A DNA stretch of 64,000 bases, from the NCBI GenBank assembly GCA_017163975.1, contig JAFFSR010000351.1:558001-622000 (forward strand), in the 5' to 3' direction. The translations under genes and the position numbers were made by a program. Positions 36,590 through 48,346 of the stretch are shown piece by piece; positions within the stretch are counted from its first letter, which is position 1, and every line of letters starts with the position of its first letter. A model generated the notes under the pieces. That model saw nothing but the letters and a program-made list of their open reading frames with translations. It searched no databases and was not told the DNA's origin. The DNA comes from Anastatus disparis. Its lineage: Eukaryota > Arthropoda > Insecta > Hymenoptera > Eupelmidae.

Positions 36590-36921
36590 ATTGTCATAAA
36601 ACGTCCTATATATATAGATATATACCTCTGTGTGTACGTGGGTGTGCACGCGTGTGAATTGACATAAAGTATCCCATGTATATGTATATACATATATTCA
36701 TAAGCCCATGTGTGTGCGTGCATGCGCTATGACAGGAACAGTCTCATTTATATATAAAGAAAAATATATATAAACTCAAGTACGTGTGTCATGCATGTTA
36801 ATTGACATGAAACGTCCCGTATGTATAAATCTGTGTGTGTGTGCGCGCGTATGTGAATTAACATTAAATATCCCATGTATATGTGAACACAGATATACAC
36901 ACACGTATATATACGTATATA
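36590..36921. repeat. ~60 bp minisatellite, first block
   Basis: Units with GTGTGTGCGTGCATGCG, AATTGACATGAAACGTCCC and ATATATATAAAC. The same array continues at 39164-39904 and 44110-44745, split by a Helitron and a Sola-like transposon. Confidence 0.8.
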
Positions 36922-38246
36922 TCTCTCTATATTATATAGTTGTAAGGAAAATTTTTACGACCAAGCTCCTCCCTTTCTCCTCTTTTTCTCATCCTCTTAC
37001 CTAATTTTGATCCCCTTTTTTTTCCCTTATTTTTTACGTTATTTTACGTTATTTGTTACTCTTCATTTTCTTTTCGTTTCCCCTTCCTTCCCTCTTCTTT
37101 TTCTCTTCTTTTGAGTTTTCTCATGCCTTCATTTTCTCTTCCCTCTCTCTTCCTCAAAAAATCCATCACTTTTTTCCGTTATTTTTACGTTATTTTAGGT
37201 CATTTTTACTCCTCCTCAGGTAGATCCTCAAATTTTACCTTTTTTTTTGTGTTTTTTTACGTTATTTTACGTTTTTGTTGCTCTTCCTTAGCTGCTCCTT
37301 AGCTCATTTTTTTGATCCTCAATTTCATTTAAATCCCATCATTTAAAAAGCTTTTTGCTAATTTTTATTGTTTGCAATCATTGCTTTTACTTTAAATATA
37401 TAGAACAAACATATTAAGTTAATAATTTTTATAATAAATTTTATAAAATTTTATACTGCTATTGTTTAAAAGAATAAATTACATGAAACATGGTAAAATG
37501 GAAATTTCGCAAGACTTCTGTGCGTAAGCGCGTTAACTTCCACTATTAAGTAAAACTGTAAAACATATTAATTTAAAAATTATTCTGTTATAGTAACTTT
37601 CTTTGATTGAATTTATTATTAATAATCAAATCATAAAAAGTATTCTTTTTAATACTTTTATTTTTGAAATTTTTGAATCTCCCTCTTTGACGCTGCCACT
37701 ATCGGCATCGCTGGCCGCGAGAGAAACACTAACAATCGTTGAAGAACGGCCGTAATACATTGAAGGAGAATCTATGTTCGTGTGAGCGGTCTGTGTAAAC
37801 ATAAGATCCGCAGCTGATAGTACTCAACCTCAATTTTTATTTCATAGTATATAATTTTTTAAATACAACTTGTATGATTATAAACTTCTATAAAAATTAT
37901 TAGTTGTATATATACTTATTTATTTTTATCAACTGTGCACAGTTATGGTATTCATTACTATTTAAAATAGTGAAAATGTTTTGTGTCTATATAAGACTCT
38001 ATGTTACTTGGGTTTTATAACCGCCATTTTTGTTATCTATATATGTGGTGTCATATTTCCCAATAACGTGACATATACAGTAGATATCGGACAATAAAAT
38101 TTTAAAACGTGTAACAAGTAACATGTAACGCGTAACGTGTAACATCATTGAAAAACGGCCGGAATACATTGAAAGACAATCTATGTTCGTGTGAGCGGTC
38201 TGTGTAAAAATAACATCGAAAGCTGATCGTAATTATTTCCTTATAG

Positions 38247-38431
38247 TATTCGAGCTTATGACATAACAAATGTGGACAAAGGACATATATTCAAAATACC
38301 AATCACGGTAGTGCAATCTATGATAATTCCTAAAGCTCTTTTTCCAAATCTCACCTTTACCAACGTTCCTTTGAAGCCAAACATGATTCAAAGACATTTT
38401 ATTGTTGTGCCTGAAGATGCTATATGGGCAG
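38247..38431 (+). pseudogene. Tpp2: Isolated exon of tripeptidyl-peptidase II
   Basis: A 185 bp open block between an acceptor (CCTTATAG) and a donor (GGTAAAAC). Its product contains AYDITNVDKGHIFKIPITVV, then FTNVPLKPNMIQRHFIVVPE and DAIWAG. These match the non-catalytic middle region of tripeptidyl-peptidase II, the giant cytosolic subtilisin-type peptidase that trims proteasome products. No other Tpp2 exon is visible nearby, and the block lies inside a Helitron, so it is best read as a captured gene fragment with its splice sites. A real exon of a host gene with huge introns is the alternative. Confidence 0.65.
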
Positions 38432-38511
38432 GTAAAACAAAAATTTTGTGTGGTTAGAAAACCACTAAAAAAAAAACGCGCCTACATATATACCTCGGTA
38501 TTTATATACTA

Positions 38512-38820
38512 CACTGAAAAGGGGTTAGAGCAGTGGTTGTACTCTATGGCGGCGAGTGGCGCTAGTATCGATAGCGAACATTCATTGAAGTACGAGAGAG
38601 ATGCTAGTATTTTCTAGAGGATAATGAGTGCTCTTTGCGAGGTTTTGAGTGTTCTCCGCGATGTTTTTTGTTCGAAGAAATGAGCAGGTCTTCGCTCAGA
38701 GAATAATGAGTCTTCTCTAGAGACTACTAGTTCGCATTTCGACACGTAGGCTGACTGTATTCTAAAAATGACACCGATTGTACCGTAGAGTACAGTCACA
38801 GTTCGCTTCCCTTTTCAGTG
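38512..38820. mobile_element. 309 bp MITE, CACTGAAAAGGG ends
   Basis: CACTGAAAAGGG is matched inverted by CCCTTTTCAGTG; TA flanks (38510-38511, 38821-38822). Nested in the Helitron, just after the Tpp2 exon. Same type of end as the 2424 and 40465 elements. Confidence 0.65.
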
Positions 38821-39163
38821 TAGGTGGTGTGGAAAATATAGAAATATAGTTACAATATAAACTTTATATATTTAATAATTTAGGTGAAAACACAAATTAT
38901 GAATACTATGGACATTCATAAGATATTATTTGTGAAAATTGGTTTTATATAAACAGTAAAAACTTTTATTATTCAACATCATATAAATAAGGAAAACAAA
39001 AATAGGTTTGTAATAAATATTTAATTATATTTTTGAGAATAACTTAATATATTTTAATAATTGTATTTTTTACAGTTAATAAAAATAAAGAAAAAAGATA
39101 ATGTAACTTCAATAAAAAATAGGGGGTTGGTGAGCGGAGCGAGCAGGGGGGTACCCCCCCTAG

Positions 39164-39414
39164 TATATATATATATATATATATATATAGATTCATAAGC
39201 CCATGTGTGTGCGTGCATGCGAGTTGACAAAACGGTCCCATATATATAAATACAAATCTCAAGTACAAATCTCATGTTAAGATGTGTTTGCGCGTTTGCG
39301 TTGACAAGAAATGTCAAATATATGAAAACCGGTGCGTGCATTTGACATGATACGTCACATATATGTAAACTTAAGGGCACTTGGATAGGTGTGTTAGAGT
39401 TGTCATGAAATGTC

Positions 39415-39453
<39 letters not shown>

Positions 39454-39904
39454 TGTATGGGCGTGGGTTATAATTGACGTGAAAAATTCTATGTATATTA
39501 ACGTATGTGCATGCATGCGAATCGATATAAAACGTCCCATATGTATAAGCCTGTGTCTGTGCGTGCGTTCGAATTGACATGGAAAATTCCATGTTTATTA
39601 ACGTGTGTTTGCGTGCATGCAAATTGACATGAAATGTCCAATATATATAAACCTGTGTGTTTGTATGCGTTTGAATTGACATTAAAAATCCCATGTATAT
39701 TAACGTGTGTGTGCATGCATACGCAACGACGTGGACTGTCCCATATATATATAAACTTGTGTGTGCGTGCGTGCCCATTGACATGAAATATCCCATATAT
39801 ATAAACCTGTATGTGCGTGCGTTCCAATTGATGTGAAAAATCTCATGTTTATTAAAGTCTGGGTGCATGCGTGCGAATTGATATGAAATGTCCCATATAT
39901 ATAT
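39164..39904. repeat. ~60 bp minisatellite, second block
   Basis: About twelve units of CCCATATATATAAACCTGTG, GTGCGTGCGTTC and AATTGACATGAAA. ORFs on the minus strand here only reflect the repeat. Confidence 0.85.
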
Positions 39905-40199
39905 GGGGCATTCTCTGTCAACGCGACACCCCCTCGGCCCAGAACAATTTTGATCCAAATTAGGTCTACCTGGGCTCAAATGAAAGCTCTTGACTTCTAC
40001 TTTCGAACGCCGTCTGGCGATTCTGAAAATTCAAAATGGCGGATCCAATATGGCGGCTGAAAGTCTTGGAATGATGGAAAAACAAGTTTTTCTTCACTTT
40101 AATAGCGAATCTGATACGAAAATTGTTATTTCTTGCCACTAATATGAAGTTAGCGACATATTTTCTTACTACTACCGTTCAAAGCGAGAAGTTAAAATT

Positions 40200-40330
40200 A
40201 TATTTCAAGGTCATTTTGAAGGTCAAAAGTTATTTTCTAGATTTTCGAACTAGTATTCCACAAAACTAGTAGAAAACTTGATTAAGATCATAATTAGACT
40301 TGACCTTGGATCATTTTTCAAGGTCATTTT
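40200..40330. promoter_or_regulatory. Cluster of AGGTCA half-sites in the left TIR
   Basis: TCAAGGTCA at 40205-40213 and 40318-40326, GAAGGTCA at 40218-40225 and TGACCTTGGA at 40301-40310 match the monomer site of FTZ-F1/SF-1-type nuclear receptors. The right TIR repeats the cluster inverted (about 43690-43815). Function is only inferred. Confidence 0.3.
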
Positions 40331-40464
40331 CATGGTGAGTTTTAATTTTAATAAACCGATTCTTTCGCAGTTATACTTCTTTCATTTATGCTATCAATCG
40401 GTTCTAATTCGGAACAGTAACAGAAAAACTGTGGTTATATCCACACTTTGAAAAATTTCAGAAT

Positions 40465-41302
40465 CACTGAAAAAAGTTTGGTGAAGAAGAAACAGGTTAG
40501 CCTAGAGTATCAGCACCAAATGCAAGAATTGTTTCATAACTAAATATTAAGTCCTTTACTCTCCCATTTTAGAGCAAATGTTGCACTAAAATTGTTCCGC
40601 ATTTAATCTATTTCATCGTTCTTCACCTGTACAAAAGTTTAGGGCAGAAGAAGCACTAAAAAGTGTGGCAATGGTACAACACATTTGTGCTGCTACTGCT
40701 TTTTGATTTGGTGCTCCTCCTGCACAAAAAATCGTGTAGTATACGCACTGAGAGAAAAAAACTGATGTGACGCCGTGAATGCTATAGTTGGTGTAAGACC
40801 GTGTGACTATACACGTATACAATGCGATCTAAAATTGCAAAATTTGAATTTTGCAATTTTTGAATTGACCTTGAAGGTCAACGACAAGGTCAGATTCGAG
40901 GTCATCAGACAATTCCTCGTTGAAAATTACTTACGGTATGACCTTAGTTTTTTGAAAAATATCGTTTCTGGGAAAATACGGGGTCCCATACTTTTTGATA
41001 ACCCTGTAATTAAACTTTACAATGGAACATTTCTGGAATCTCTCGAACATTTTTTATTCCTCTTTCGAAACTCCTTAAGTACCGATGCTTCTCTAAAAGT
41101 TTAGTGCGGCTGCTACTCTAACTGTTTGGTGTATCTGTGGTTCTATATTTCGTGCATTATCTTACCTAAACGTTTCGTACATATAGTTCCCATCGATTTA
41201 CGGCTGCTACGGATCAAAATTTAGTACTACTACTGCTCTAAAAATTTAGTACGTTTGAAGTCTTATTTTTCGTTCCTCTTCTCCTCCAAACTTTTTTCAG
41301 TG
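40465..41302. mobile_element. Nested 838 bp element, CACTGAAAAAAGTTTGG ends
   Basis: CACTGAAAAAAGTTTGG at 40465 is matched inverted at 41286-41302; AT flanks both sides. Internal phrases such as GCWCTAAAATTT and GCTGCTAC recur. It lies between the left TIR and the transposase gene. ORFs inside show no domain. Confidence 0.55.
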
Positions 41303-41519
41303 ATAGAGTGAATTTGAGTTATATCGTGTAAGTCTGTTATTCCACAGCTTTTTTCATTGGACTATTCGTAGTTATTTACTTATATTCATTCTCTGAGAAT
41401 CATACGAACACATTTTTCGAGAGGATTCAAATTAATTCGAAGACATTTTTCACAACACCTGTTCTAACAGTCCTACGTTATTATATTCGAGTATTATCAC
41501 TTACTTAGATGGATTGAAT

Positions 41520-43399
41520 ATGTCTACTGTAGCACGGTCCAATCGCTGTATCAACCTTCTCAATGGTAAGGGTCACATAGGTAATGATCTACGCTTGTTG
41601 TCGAACAACTTAAAACGAAGATTTCCAGATTTGCCAGATAATTCAAAAATTTTTAGTAAGTGTAGAAAGTTATGTGGATCTCCCATTTCATCTATTGGTA
41701 CAAGAGATAACGAAGGCAACAACGAATATGAAAACATGGATATAGAGACGACATCAGAAAATACTGGTATTGATAAATCTGTTCAAGAAGCTACACGATC
41801 AGCTAGAGAAATCGAATTGGAAGACATGTTTTCAGAATTAAAAGAAAAGTTTTCTAGTTTAGCAGTTTCTGACCCTTTGAAAGTATATTTACAATCGCCC
41901 CATCAACTTGGAATATTAGTCGAATTTCCCGTGAATTCAATACATCAAGACATTTAGTAAGAAAGTCGAAAAAACTCAAAGCCGATGGAGGTATTTAGCT
42001 ACAACAACGGCTAAACATGGTAAAACTTTGTCAAAGACAGTAATAGAACTCATTGTTGAATGTTATAATAACGATGTGCACAGTCGGATGATGCCGGGTC
42101 GAAAAGATACTGTCTCTGTTATTATTGATGGAAAGCGGACTCAGGTGCAGAAACGTCTTCTATATTTCGATTTACGAGAACTTTACGAATTATTCAAGAT
42201 AGCAGAACCAACAGTGCAAGTAGGATTCAGTACTTTCGCGAAATTACGACCAAAACATTGTGTTCTTGCTGGTGCTAGAGGAACGCATAGCGTCTGCGTT
42301 TGCACCATTCATCAAAATTGTAAATTGATGTTGGATGCAATCGATATTCAGAAGCTCACGAATAATCAAGAAGAACCCATTTGTAGTTATAAAGATTGTT
42401 TACAGCAAATTATGTGTAAGAATCCTACACCTGACTGTCACTTGGATGAATGTTCGAAGTGCCCTGGTTCTGAAAATCTTAGGTCTCGTTTACTTGAAAT
42501 ATTGGATGAAGCTAATATCTCACAAATTGAGTACTGTGCGTGGTCAGGAACGGATAGATCAACTTTGCAAAATTTAACTCTACCAGTTGAAGAATTTGTT
42601 GATGAATTATATGCCAAATTGGCGATACTCAAACCCCACTCATATATTGCCAATCAACAAGGTAATTTCATTGCTCAAACAAAAAGTAATCTAGGCAATG
42701 GAGAAGTTCTTGTAATGTTCGACTATTCTCAGAATTTCTCTTTTGCAGTTCAAGATGCATCTCAAGCCTTCCATTTTAATAATGACCAGTGCACTGTTTT
42801 TCCAGCTATTTACTATTATAAAGAAGATTCAGAGCTGAAGCATGAAAGTTGTGTATTCTTGTCGAATAGTTTGAAGCATGACACTTCTTCTGTCTATACT
42901 ATTCAGAATTTATTGATTTCAGAAATCAAGACAAAAGTAAAAATACTAAAAAAAGATTATTTACGTAACAGATGGAGCAAAACAGCATTTCAAGAACCGC
43001 TTTCAGATAGCAAATCTTATTCATCATGAGAAGGATTTTGGTATTGAGGCAGAGTGGCATTTTTGCGCCACTGCTCATGGTAAAAGCTGTTATGATGGTC
43101 TTGGTGCAATATTTAAAAGAGAAGCTTATAGAGCTAGCTTGAAGGCGAAACCGAAAGATGCTATTCTGACGCACACATCCCTTGTGACGTGGGCTAAAAA
43201 TCATTTTGAAAATATAAGGATTTTTTATTTTACGCAGACTGAACATGATAAATTCAAAAGGAAACTCAATCGTAGGTTTCAAGATGCATTACATGTCCCA
43301 CAGATTCTTAAACATCATTCTTTTCAATTATCAAGTGACGGAAAAGTTATCATGAAAAGGTACTCGAATACTGCTAAGTCTGTATCTGTTCTACTTTAA
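41520..43399 (+). pseudogene. Decayed transposase of the Sola-like element
   Basis: The ATG at 41520 opens a frame to about 41885, where the frame changes; a TAG near 41996 follows, then a long open frame to about 42950, another frame change, and a last part to the stop at 43397-43399. The N-terminal part is Ser/Asn-rich. The middle has a Cys/His-rich region (CVLAGARGTHSVCVCTIHQN, CHLDECSKC). Then come acidic positions expected for an RNase H-like core: VMFDYSQNFSF, YVTDGAKQHFKN and HGKSCYDGLGAIFKR. The group is widespread in arthropods and cnidarians as unannotated proteins. Three disruptions make it inactive. Confidence 0.7.
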
Positions 43400-44109
43400 T
43401 TTTCAATGGGAAAATATACTGAATTTTTTCTATAATATTCAAGTTTTTCTATTTTTTATCCTCTTTTTTTTTAATTTTTTTTTATGTTCTGAGAGAAGTA
43501 GTACCTCCACGTGGTTCAGAATGGGTTATGCTAAAACTACTTGATAGTTCTATTGTGGAACTTTATCTTCTCTAAGGATTTTATACATGAAATTTTTAGA
43601 TCGTTGGTCCCACGATATGCACAAAGGAACAAATGTCTCATAGGAGGTTACGTTCAACGAAACATTAATTATGCAGAGTCAGAAATCATGACCTTGAAAA
43701 ATGATCCAAGGTCAAGTCTAATTATGATCTTAATCAAGTTTTCTACTACTTTGTGGAATACTAGTTCGAAAATCCAGAAAATAACTTTTGACCTTCAAAA
43801 TGACCTTGAAATATAATTTTAACTTCTCGCTTTGAACGGTAGTAGTAAGAAAATATGTCGCTAACTTCATATTAGTGGCAAGAAATAACAATTTTCGTAT
43901 CAGATTCGCTATTAAAGTGAAGAAAAACTTGTTTTTCCATCATTCCAAGACTTTCAGCCGCCATATTGGATCCGCCATTTTGAATTTTCAGAATCGCCAG
44001 ACGGCGTTCGAAAGTAGAAGTCAAGAGCTTTCATTTGAGCCCAGGTAGACCTAATTTGGATCAAAATTGTTCTGGGCAGAGGGGGTGTCGCGTTGACAGA
44101 GAATGCCCC

Positions 44110-44256
44110 ATATAAACCTGTGTGTGTGCGTTCAAATTGACGTGAAAAATCCTATGTATATTAACGTGTGTGTGCATGCATGCGAATCGACATAAAATGT
44201 TCCACATATATAGAAAAGCCCGTGATTATGAGTACGTACGAGTTGACATGAAATGT

Positions 44257-44305
<49 letters not shown>

Positions 44306-44663
44306 CATGTGTGTTCGTGCGTATTAGCATGAAATGTCTCATATATATAAACCTGTATGTGCGTGCGTTCCAATTGACGTGAAAAATCCCATGTTTATCA
44401 AAGGCTGTGTGCATGCATGCGAATAGACATGAAATGTTCCATATATATAAACCCAAGGGTACTCGGATGGGTGTGTGCGCGTTGTCATGAAATGCACCAC
44501 ATATATAGAAAACCTGTACTTATGAGTACGTGTTAGCCGACATGAAATGTCCTATGCATGCATGTATGTATATACATATATATATGCCAAAAAATATACG
44601 GGTCCACGGGTGCAAGTTGACATGAAACGGACCATGCATATATATATATATATATATATATAA

Positions 44664-44715
<52 letters not shown>

Positions 44716-44745
44716 ATAACATATGTATCAATGCGCATGTACCAT
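44110..44745. repeat. ~60 bp minisatellite, third block
   Basis: Same units as 39164-39904, interspersed with long (TA)n runs (44265-44302, 44638-44713). Confidence 0.85.
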
Positions 44746-45136
44746 GAACATTAAAATATATTATAAACCATCTATATTCGTTGATACTGCGCATTTCCGG
44801 TTGCGCAGTTTATGCTGCCTGAAAACGATGAAGAAGAAAAAAAATAACGAGAATACGACATTTTGAAATTTCAAACTGCATTTTCTCGTGATTGAGTGAA
44901 CTGATTGTAATCAATTTTTTTTTAAATTAAAGATAATGAAAATCTTTAAATATTATTAATTGTATTTATGTGTATATATCGATGTTTTTTTATAGGATTC
45001 GATTTTGAAATTTTTGAAACTCTATTTTAAAGTATGAGAGGAGCGCCTCGACGTTTTCGTATTCGTACCTTAACTCGCCGTCGAGGCGCTACCGCGCCTC
45101 TTGATATATCATAAGTTAATTAATTGAACAATATAC
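44746..45136. other. Non-coding, one GC-rich hairpin
   Basis: GAGCGCCTCGACG near 45040 pairs with CGTCGAGGCGCT near 45081. Otherwise AT-rich. Part of the long third intron of the RPA-like gene. Confidence 0.4.
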
Positions 45137-45989
45137 TTATTAATCCTTTTTTTATTGGAATTTTATTGAAATTGATTTTTTCTGGATTAAAATTTTTCAT
45201 GTCAATTTCTCCAAGCGATGTTATTGATGAATAATGGTATAAAGTTAATTCGTAAGGCATATTTCCACGATTAAAGCGCGTAGCACTTTTCACAGACACA
45301 TTTTCTATTAATATTTTCTAAAAATACATATTTATTTTAGATAAATATTTTTAAATATTTTAACAATATAAATATAATTAGTATATTACATCATGAAACT
45401 TCAGATCATTTTTAAATTTACATATACTGTCATTAAATATGTTACATTGAATTAATACACCATTATTATTATTCACAATTGTTTATTTAAAAAATGTTCT
45501 TCGTCTATAATTTCTTCAATATAAGCTACAAGTGATCTAAAATTAAATTTAAAAATATGTTTAATTTAATTATTAATTTTTTTTTCATGAATGATTACAA
45601 TAATTTTAATTAATTGTAAATATTACGTAGATTTATATCCAATTTTTATTTTTGTTTTTAAAAAATCAGATGAAGACATCATTAAACTTTTTTTAGTTAG
45701 TGGTTCATCAGATGATCTTTCTTCATTAATTTTTCTTTTTGACATTTTACTATTAAAGAAATAAAATATTAAAGATAATACCTCAACTAAAGAATTGGAA
45801 GTTCAGAAAAATCTAATATTATTGATATAAGTATAAATGTTTTATTTAATCAGATAAAACTTTTAAATTAAGATAAATTTCGAAAGCATAAGAAAAAAAT
45901 TATAAGTATTATAATTTTTCTATGTTAAGAAGAAACCAGATTCTGTTCTCTGTTAAGACAGGCAAAAATATTATAAACATATACCTACA

Positions 45990-46135
45990 CTTCAGCATTC
46001 CTTACTTTTTTCAAAAACAAAGCGATAAAATTTTTTTTTTGTTCTGCATAAATATTTATATACCGATTAATAATTAGATGAATAACCAAAATCTGAATTA
46101 GGCAAGGACAGCGAATCTGGCCTGCTTTTAGCAAG
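45990..46135. mobile_element. Fragment of the TTAA MITE family
   Basis: CCTTACTTTTTTCAAAAACAAAGCG and AGGACAGCGAATCTGGCCTG match the right half of the MITE at 11353-11736. Confidence 0.55.
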
Positions 46136-46155
46136 TACTTTGTATATAGATCTTA

Positions 46156-47992
46156 TCTTACTATTATATAAAAGGACAGCGTTTGTTTGGATGTTCTCAA
46201 TTATCTCAAAAACTACTGAACCGATCGTTTTCAAATTTTAAATTTAAATTCTTTATAATGTGACGAGTATCATAGGCTATATAAATAATTACTTTTATAA
46301 TCAATAATTGCAATAAAATAATTATAGACCTAGATCTTAACGCGTAGGGAATAGGGATTACTTTTTTCGGCGTTCTGCGGTCAACATGCTCTATCCTTGC
46401 TACTTTCCTTGGTTGCCTAATAGGTGGCGACCGATTTTGTCTTTCACTTTATTAAACTGGTACGGTAGAAATACTTATACACCTATGATATTCCGTAACT
46501 TCAACACAATAAATTTTTATTGCATATTCTCTAATCACAGAGTAATATTACCTCGGATTATTTAATGAAATATTTTCCTATTCCATTAGGCAGAATAAAA
46601 AATTAGACAATTTTTTTTAACTTTAGAAAAAATTTTATATCTTATTTAAGGAAATTTTTTATTCCTCAAATATTTATTGACTCATACATGAGAATTTAAC
46701 CCTTCATGGTTAATAAAATAATTTTAAAAATAACAAATAATTATGCTTGATCTGCGATTTTTCCTAAAAAATTTATTCAAAATATATTAACAAAAAATAT
46801 AAGATATATGACCCACTTTCAAATCACGTTAATTTTATTCAAAATACAATTTCTCATGGATTTTTCAAGAAATTTGATGTTTACAAAACTTAACCATTTT
46901 TATACAAATAAATTTTTTTTTTTTCATTTATTAACACAATCGCAAAAAACGTTGATTTTATCATCCTGTAATATTTTCAAGCAAATATTTCACCAAATTT
47001 TCGGAAAAAATACATTTTTTCAATATTATATATATTTACCGATTTTATTCAAGAAAAAATGCTTAAGGTTAAATTGTCATTTTTAGTTTAAACAAAAATT
47101 TACATATTCAAGAGAAAAAATTTTTTTATTTTGATTTCATATTTTTGCCATTTTTCAATAAATAAGTGCTAAAGGTTAAATTGTCATTTTTAGTTTACGT
47201 TTACTACAGTTGACATAATTATGAAAGGAAACAAAAATTTTTTAATGTCATTATTTTTCAAAAATTTTTTATTCTTATTTCAGATTTTTGTCATTTTTAA
47301 ATAAATAAGTGCTGAAGGTTTGTCATTTAAAGTTTATGTTTACTAAAATCGACATAATTATGAAAAAAAAAAATTTTTTTTAAATGTAATTATTTTTTAA
47401 AAATTCTTTAATTGATTTCATTTTTGGTCATTTTTAAAGATGCAAATTAAATTATTTTGTACTTTTTTCATGTCACTTTAATTTTAATAAATTACGATTT
47501 TTTTTATTAAAAATGACGCTTCGTTCACTTCTCAATAGGTGGCGACCTGTTTTGCCGCTCACTCTACTAGATTAGCACGGTATAGGTACTTATATCGCGA
47601 GGATACGAACAGCTTATCGGCAATAAATTTTTATTGCACTTATTCCTTATCATTGTTGAACATTCATATTTATTAATGAATATCTTTCACGATTTTGATT
47701 TGCTAAAACAATTTTCGATCGTCAATTTAAATATATTTTTCGACTTATTGATACTAAATTGAACATACATCGAAAAATGAAAAAAATTCAATGCTTATTT
47801 TTTCTACAAAAAAAAATGATTTCAAATGAAAATTCATTCTATTATCACATGGTTCACAAACAAAAAATGTTGTGTATTCCGAAGTTTTGTAAGAGTACGA
47901 TTTAATAAATAATAGTTTTTGAGATTCTATTTCTATACCTACCGACTTCTGCCCACCTATTGCGCGGGCGAAGCCGAGACGGGGGATGCTAG
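46156..47992 (+). mobile_element. Non-autonomous Helitron-like element
   Basis: TCTTACTATTATATAAAAGG after an A, then GTTTGTTTGGATGTTCTCAA and AAAACTACTGAACCGATCG, a start common to many insect Helitron-like elements. It ends GCGCGGGCGAAGCC..GATGCTAG followed by T (47993). Two diverged internal copies of AATAGGTGGCGACC with AATAAATTTTTATTGCA lie near 46420 and 47533. No Rep/helicase. The ORF at 46808-47086 has no domain. Confidence 0.6.
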
Positions 47993-48330
47993 TATAATTT
48001 TATACGCGCGTACATTAAGTTCAGATGTCTATAACTTTTCAAACTTTGTATCAAAAAATCTATTAAAATCGAATTAAAACACTTGTTACTTTTCTTTCAT
48101 GTTTAATAATTTTAGAAAATTTCAACTATATTTTATTTAAACTATAATCCATTTATATTCCCAATCTATTTTTCTGAATTGTAAATCCTTCGGCTGAGAT
48201 AATATTTTTCTATCAATAATTATTTAAATATATTAAATGATAAATAATTACTTAAGTTTTTAAGATAGCCTAGTTATCTACTTTATGAGTTCTGCAATGT
48301 CGTATAAGATTATCTTTTCTAGAATATCTT
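47993..48330. other. AT-rich, nothing recognised
   Basis: Spacer between the Helitron-like element and the SINE. Confidence 0.45.
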
Positions 48331-48346
48331 TTTCCACTTCTTATTC

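Larger units (their letters stand above)
36922..39163 (+). mobile_element. Helitron carrying a host exon
   Basis: It begins TCTCTCTATATTATATAG after an A (36921). It ends with a GAGCAGGGGGGTACCCCCCC hairpin and CTAG (39160-39163) followed by T: the A|T insertion and hairpin plus CTRR end that define Helitrons. Both flanks are the same ~60 bp minisatellite. Inside are a T/C-rich 5' region, two direct copies of a ~70 bp phrase with TGTTCGTGTGAGCGGTCTGT (37738-37808, 38146-38216), an exon of Tpp2 and a MITE. No Rep/helicase, so it is non-autonomous. Confidence 0.75.
39905..44109 (+). mobile_element. Sola-like DNA transposon with ~425 bp TIRs
   Basis: GGGGCATTCTCTGTCAACGC starts it and its complement ends it. 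TIRs are 39905-40334 and 43688-44109, nearly identical. ATAT stands on both sides (39901-39904, 44110-44113), fitting a 4 bp duplication, though the target is itself a TA repeat. One decayed transposase gene lies inside (41520-43399) and a nested 838 bp element (40465-41302). Sola is my best guess from the 4 bp TSD and the transposase motifs. Confidence 0.7.
32733..45745 (-). pseudogene. RPA1-like single-stranded-DNA-binding (OB-fold) protein, six-exon remnant
   Basis: Minus-strand blocks with GT/AG borders and matching phases: 45627-45745 (ATG; basic, Ser-rich N-terminus), 45390-45536, 45137-45317, 34207-34386, 32824-32933 and 32733-32747 (ending PSPD, TAG). The middle blocks resemble an RPA1 DNA-binding OB fold: QCNIFNDSICKFKNDL, then VSVKSATRFNRGNMPYELTL and later IDDGHYKLEI-like and GGIENIKVLNEAKMD phrases. 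RPA proteins coat single-stranded DNA in replication and repair; related proteins are also carried by Helentrons. One frame change in the second block (near 45480) and one in the fourth (near 34347) suggest decay. The third intron has grown to about 10.7 kb and the fourth to 1.3 kb by transposon insertion. Family and exon joining are inferred by eye. Confidence 0.5.

Noticed and set aside
38247..38431. A functional Tpp2 gene
   Set aside because: Only one exon is found in 64 kb, and it lies within Helitron borders.
39371..39979. A 202-residue minus-strand ORF with repeated motifs
   Set aside because: Open only because the ~60 bp minisatellite lacks stops in this frame; unit lengths vary and the frame is not kept between units.
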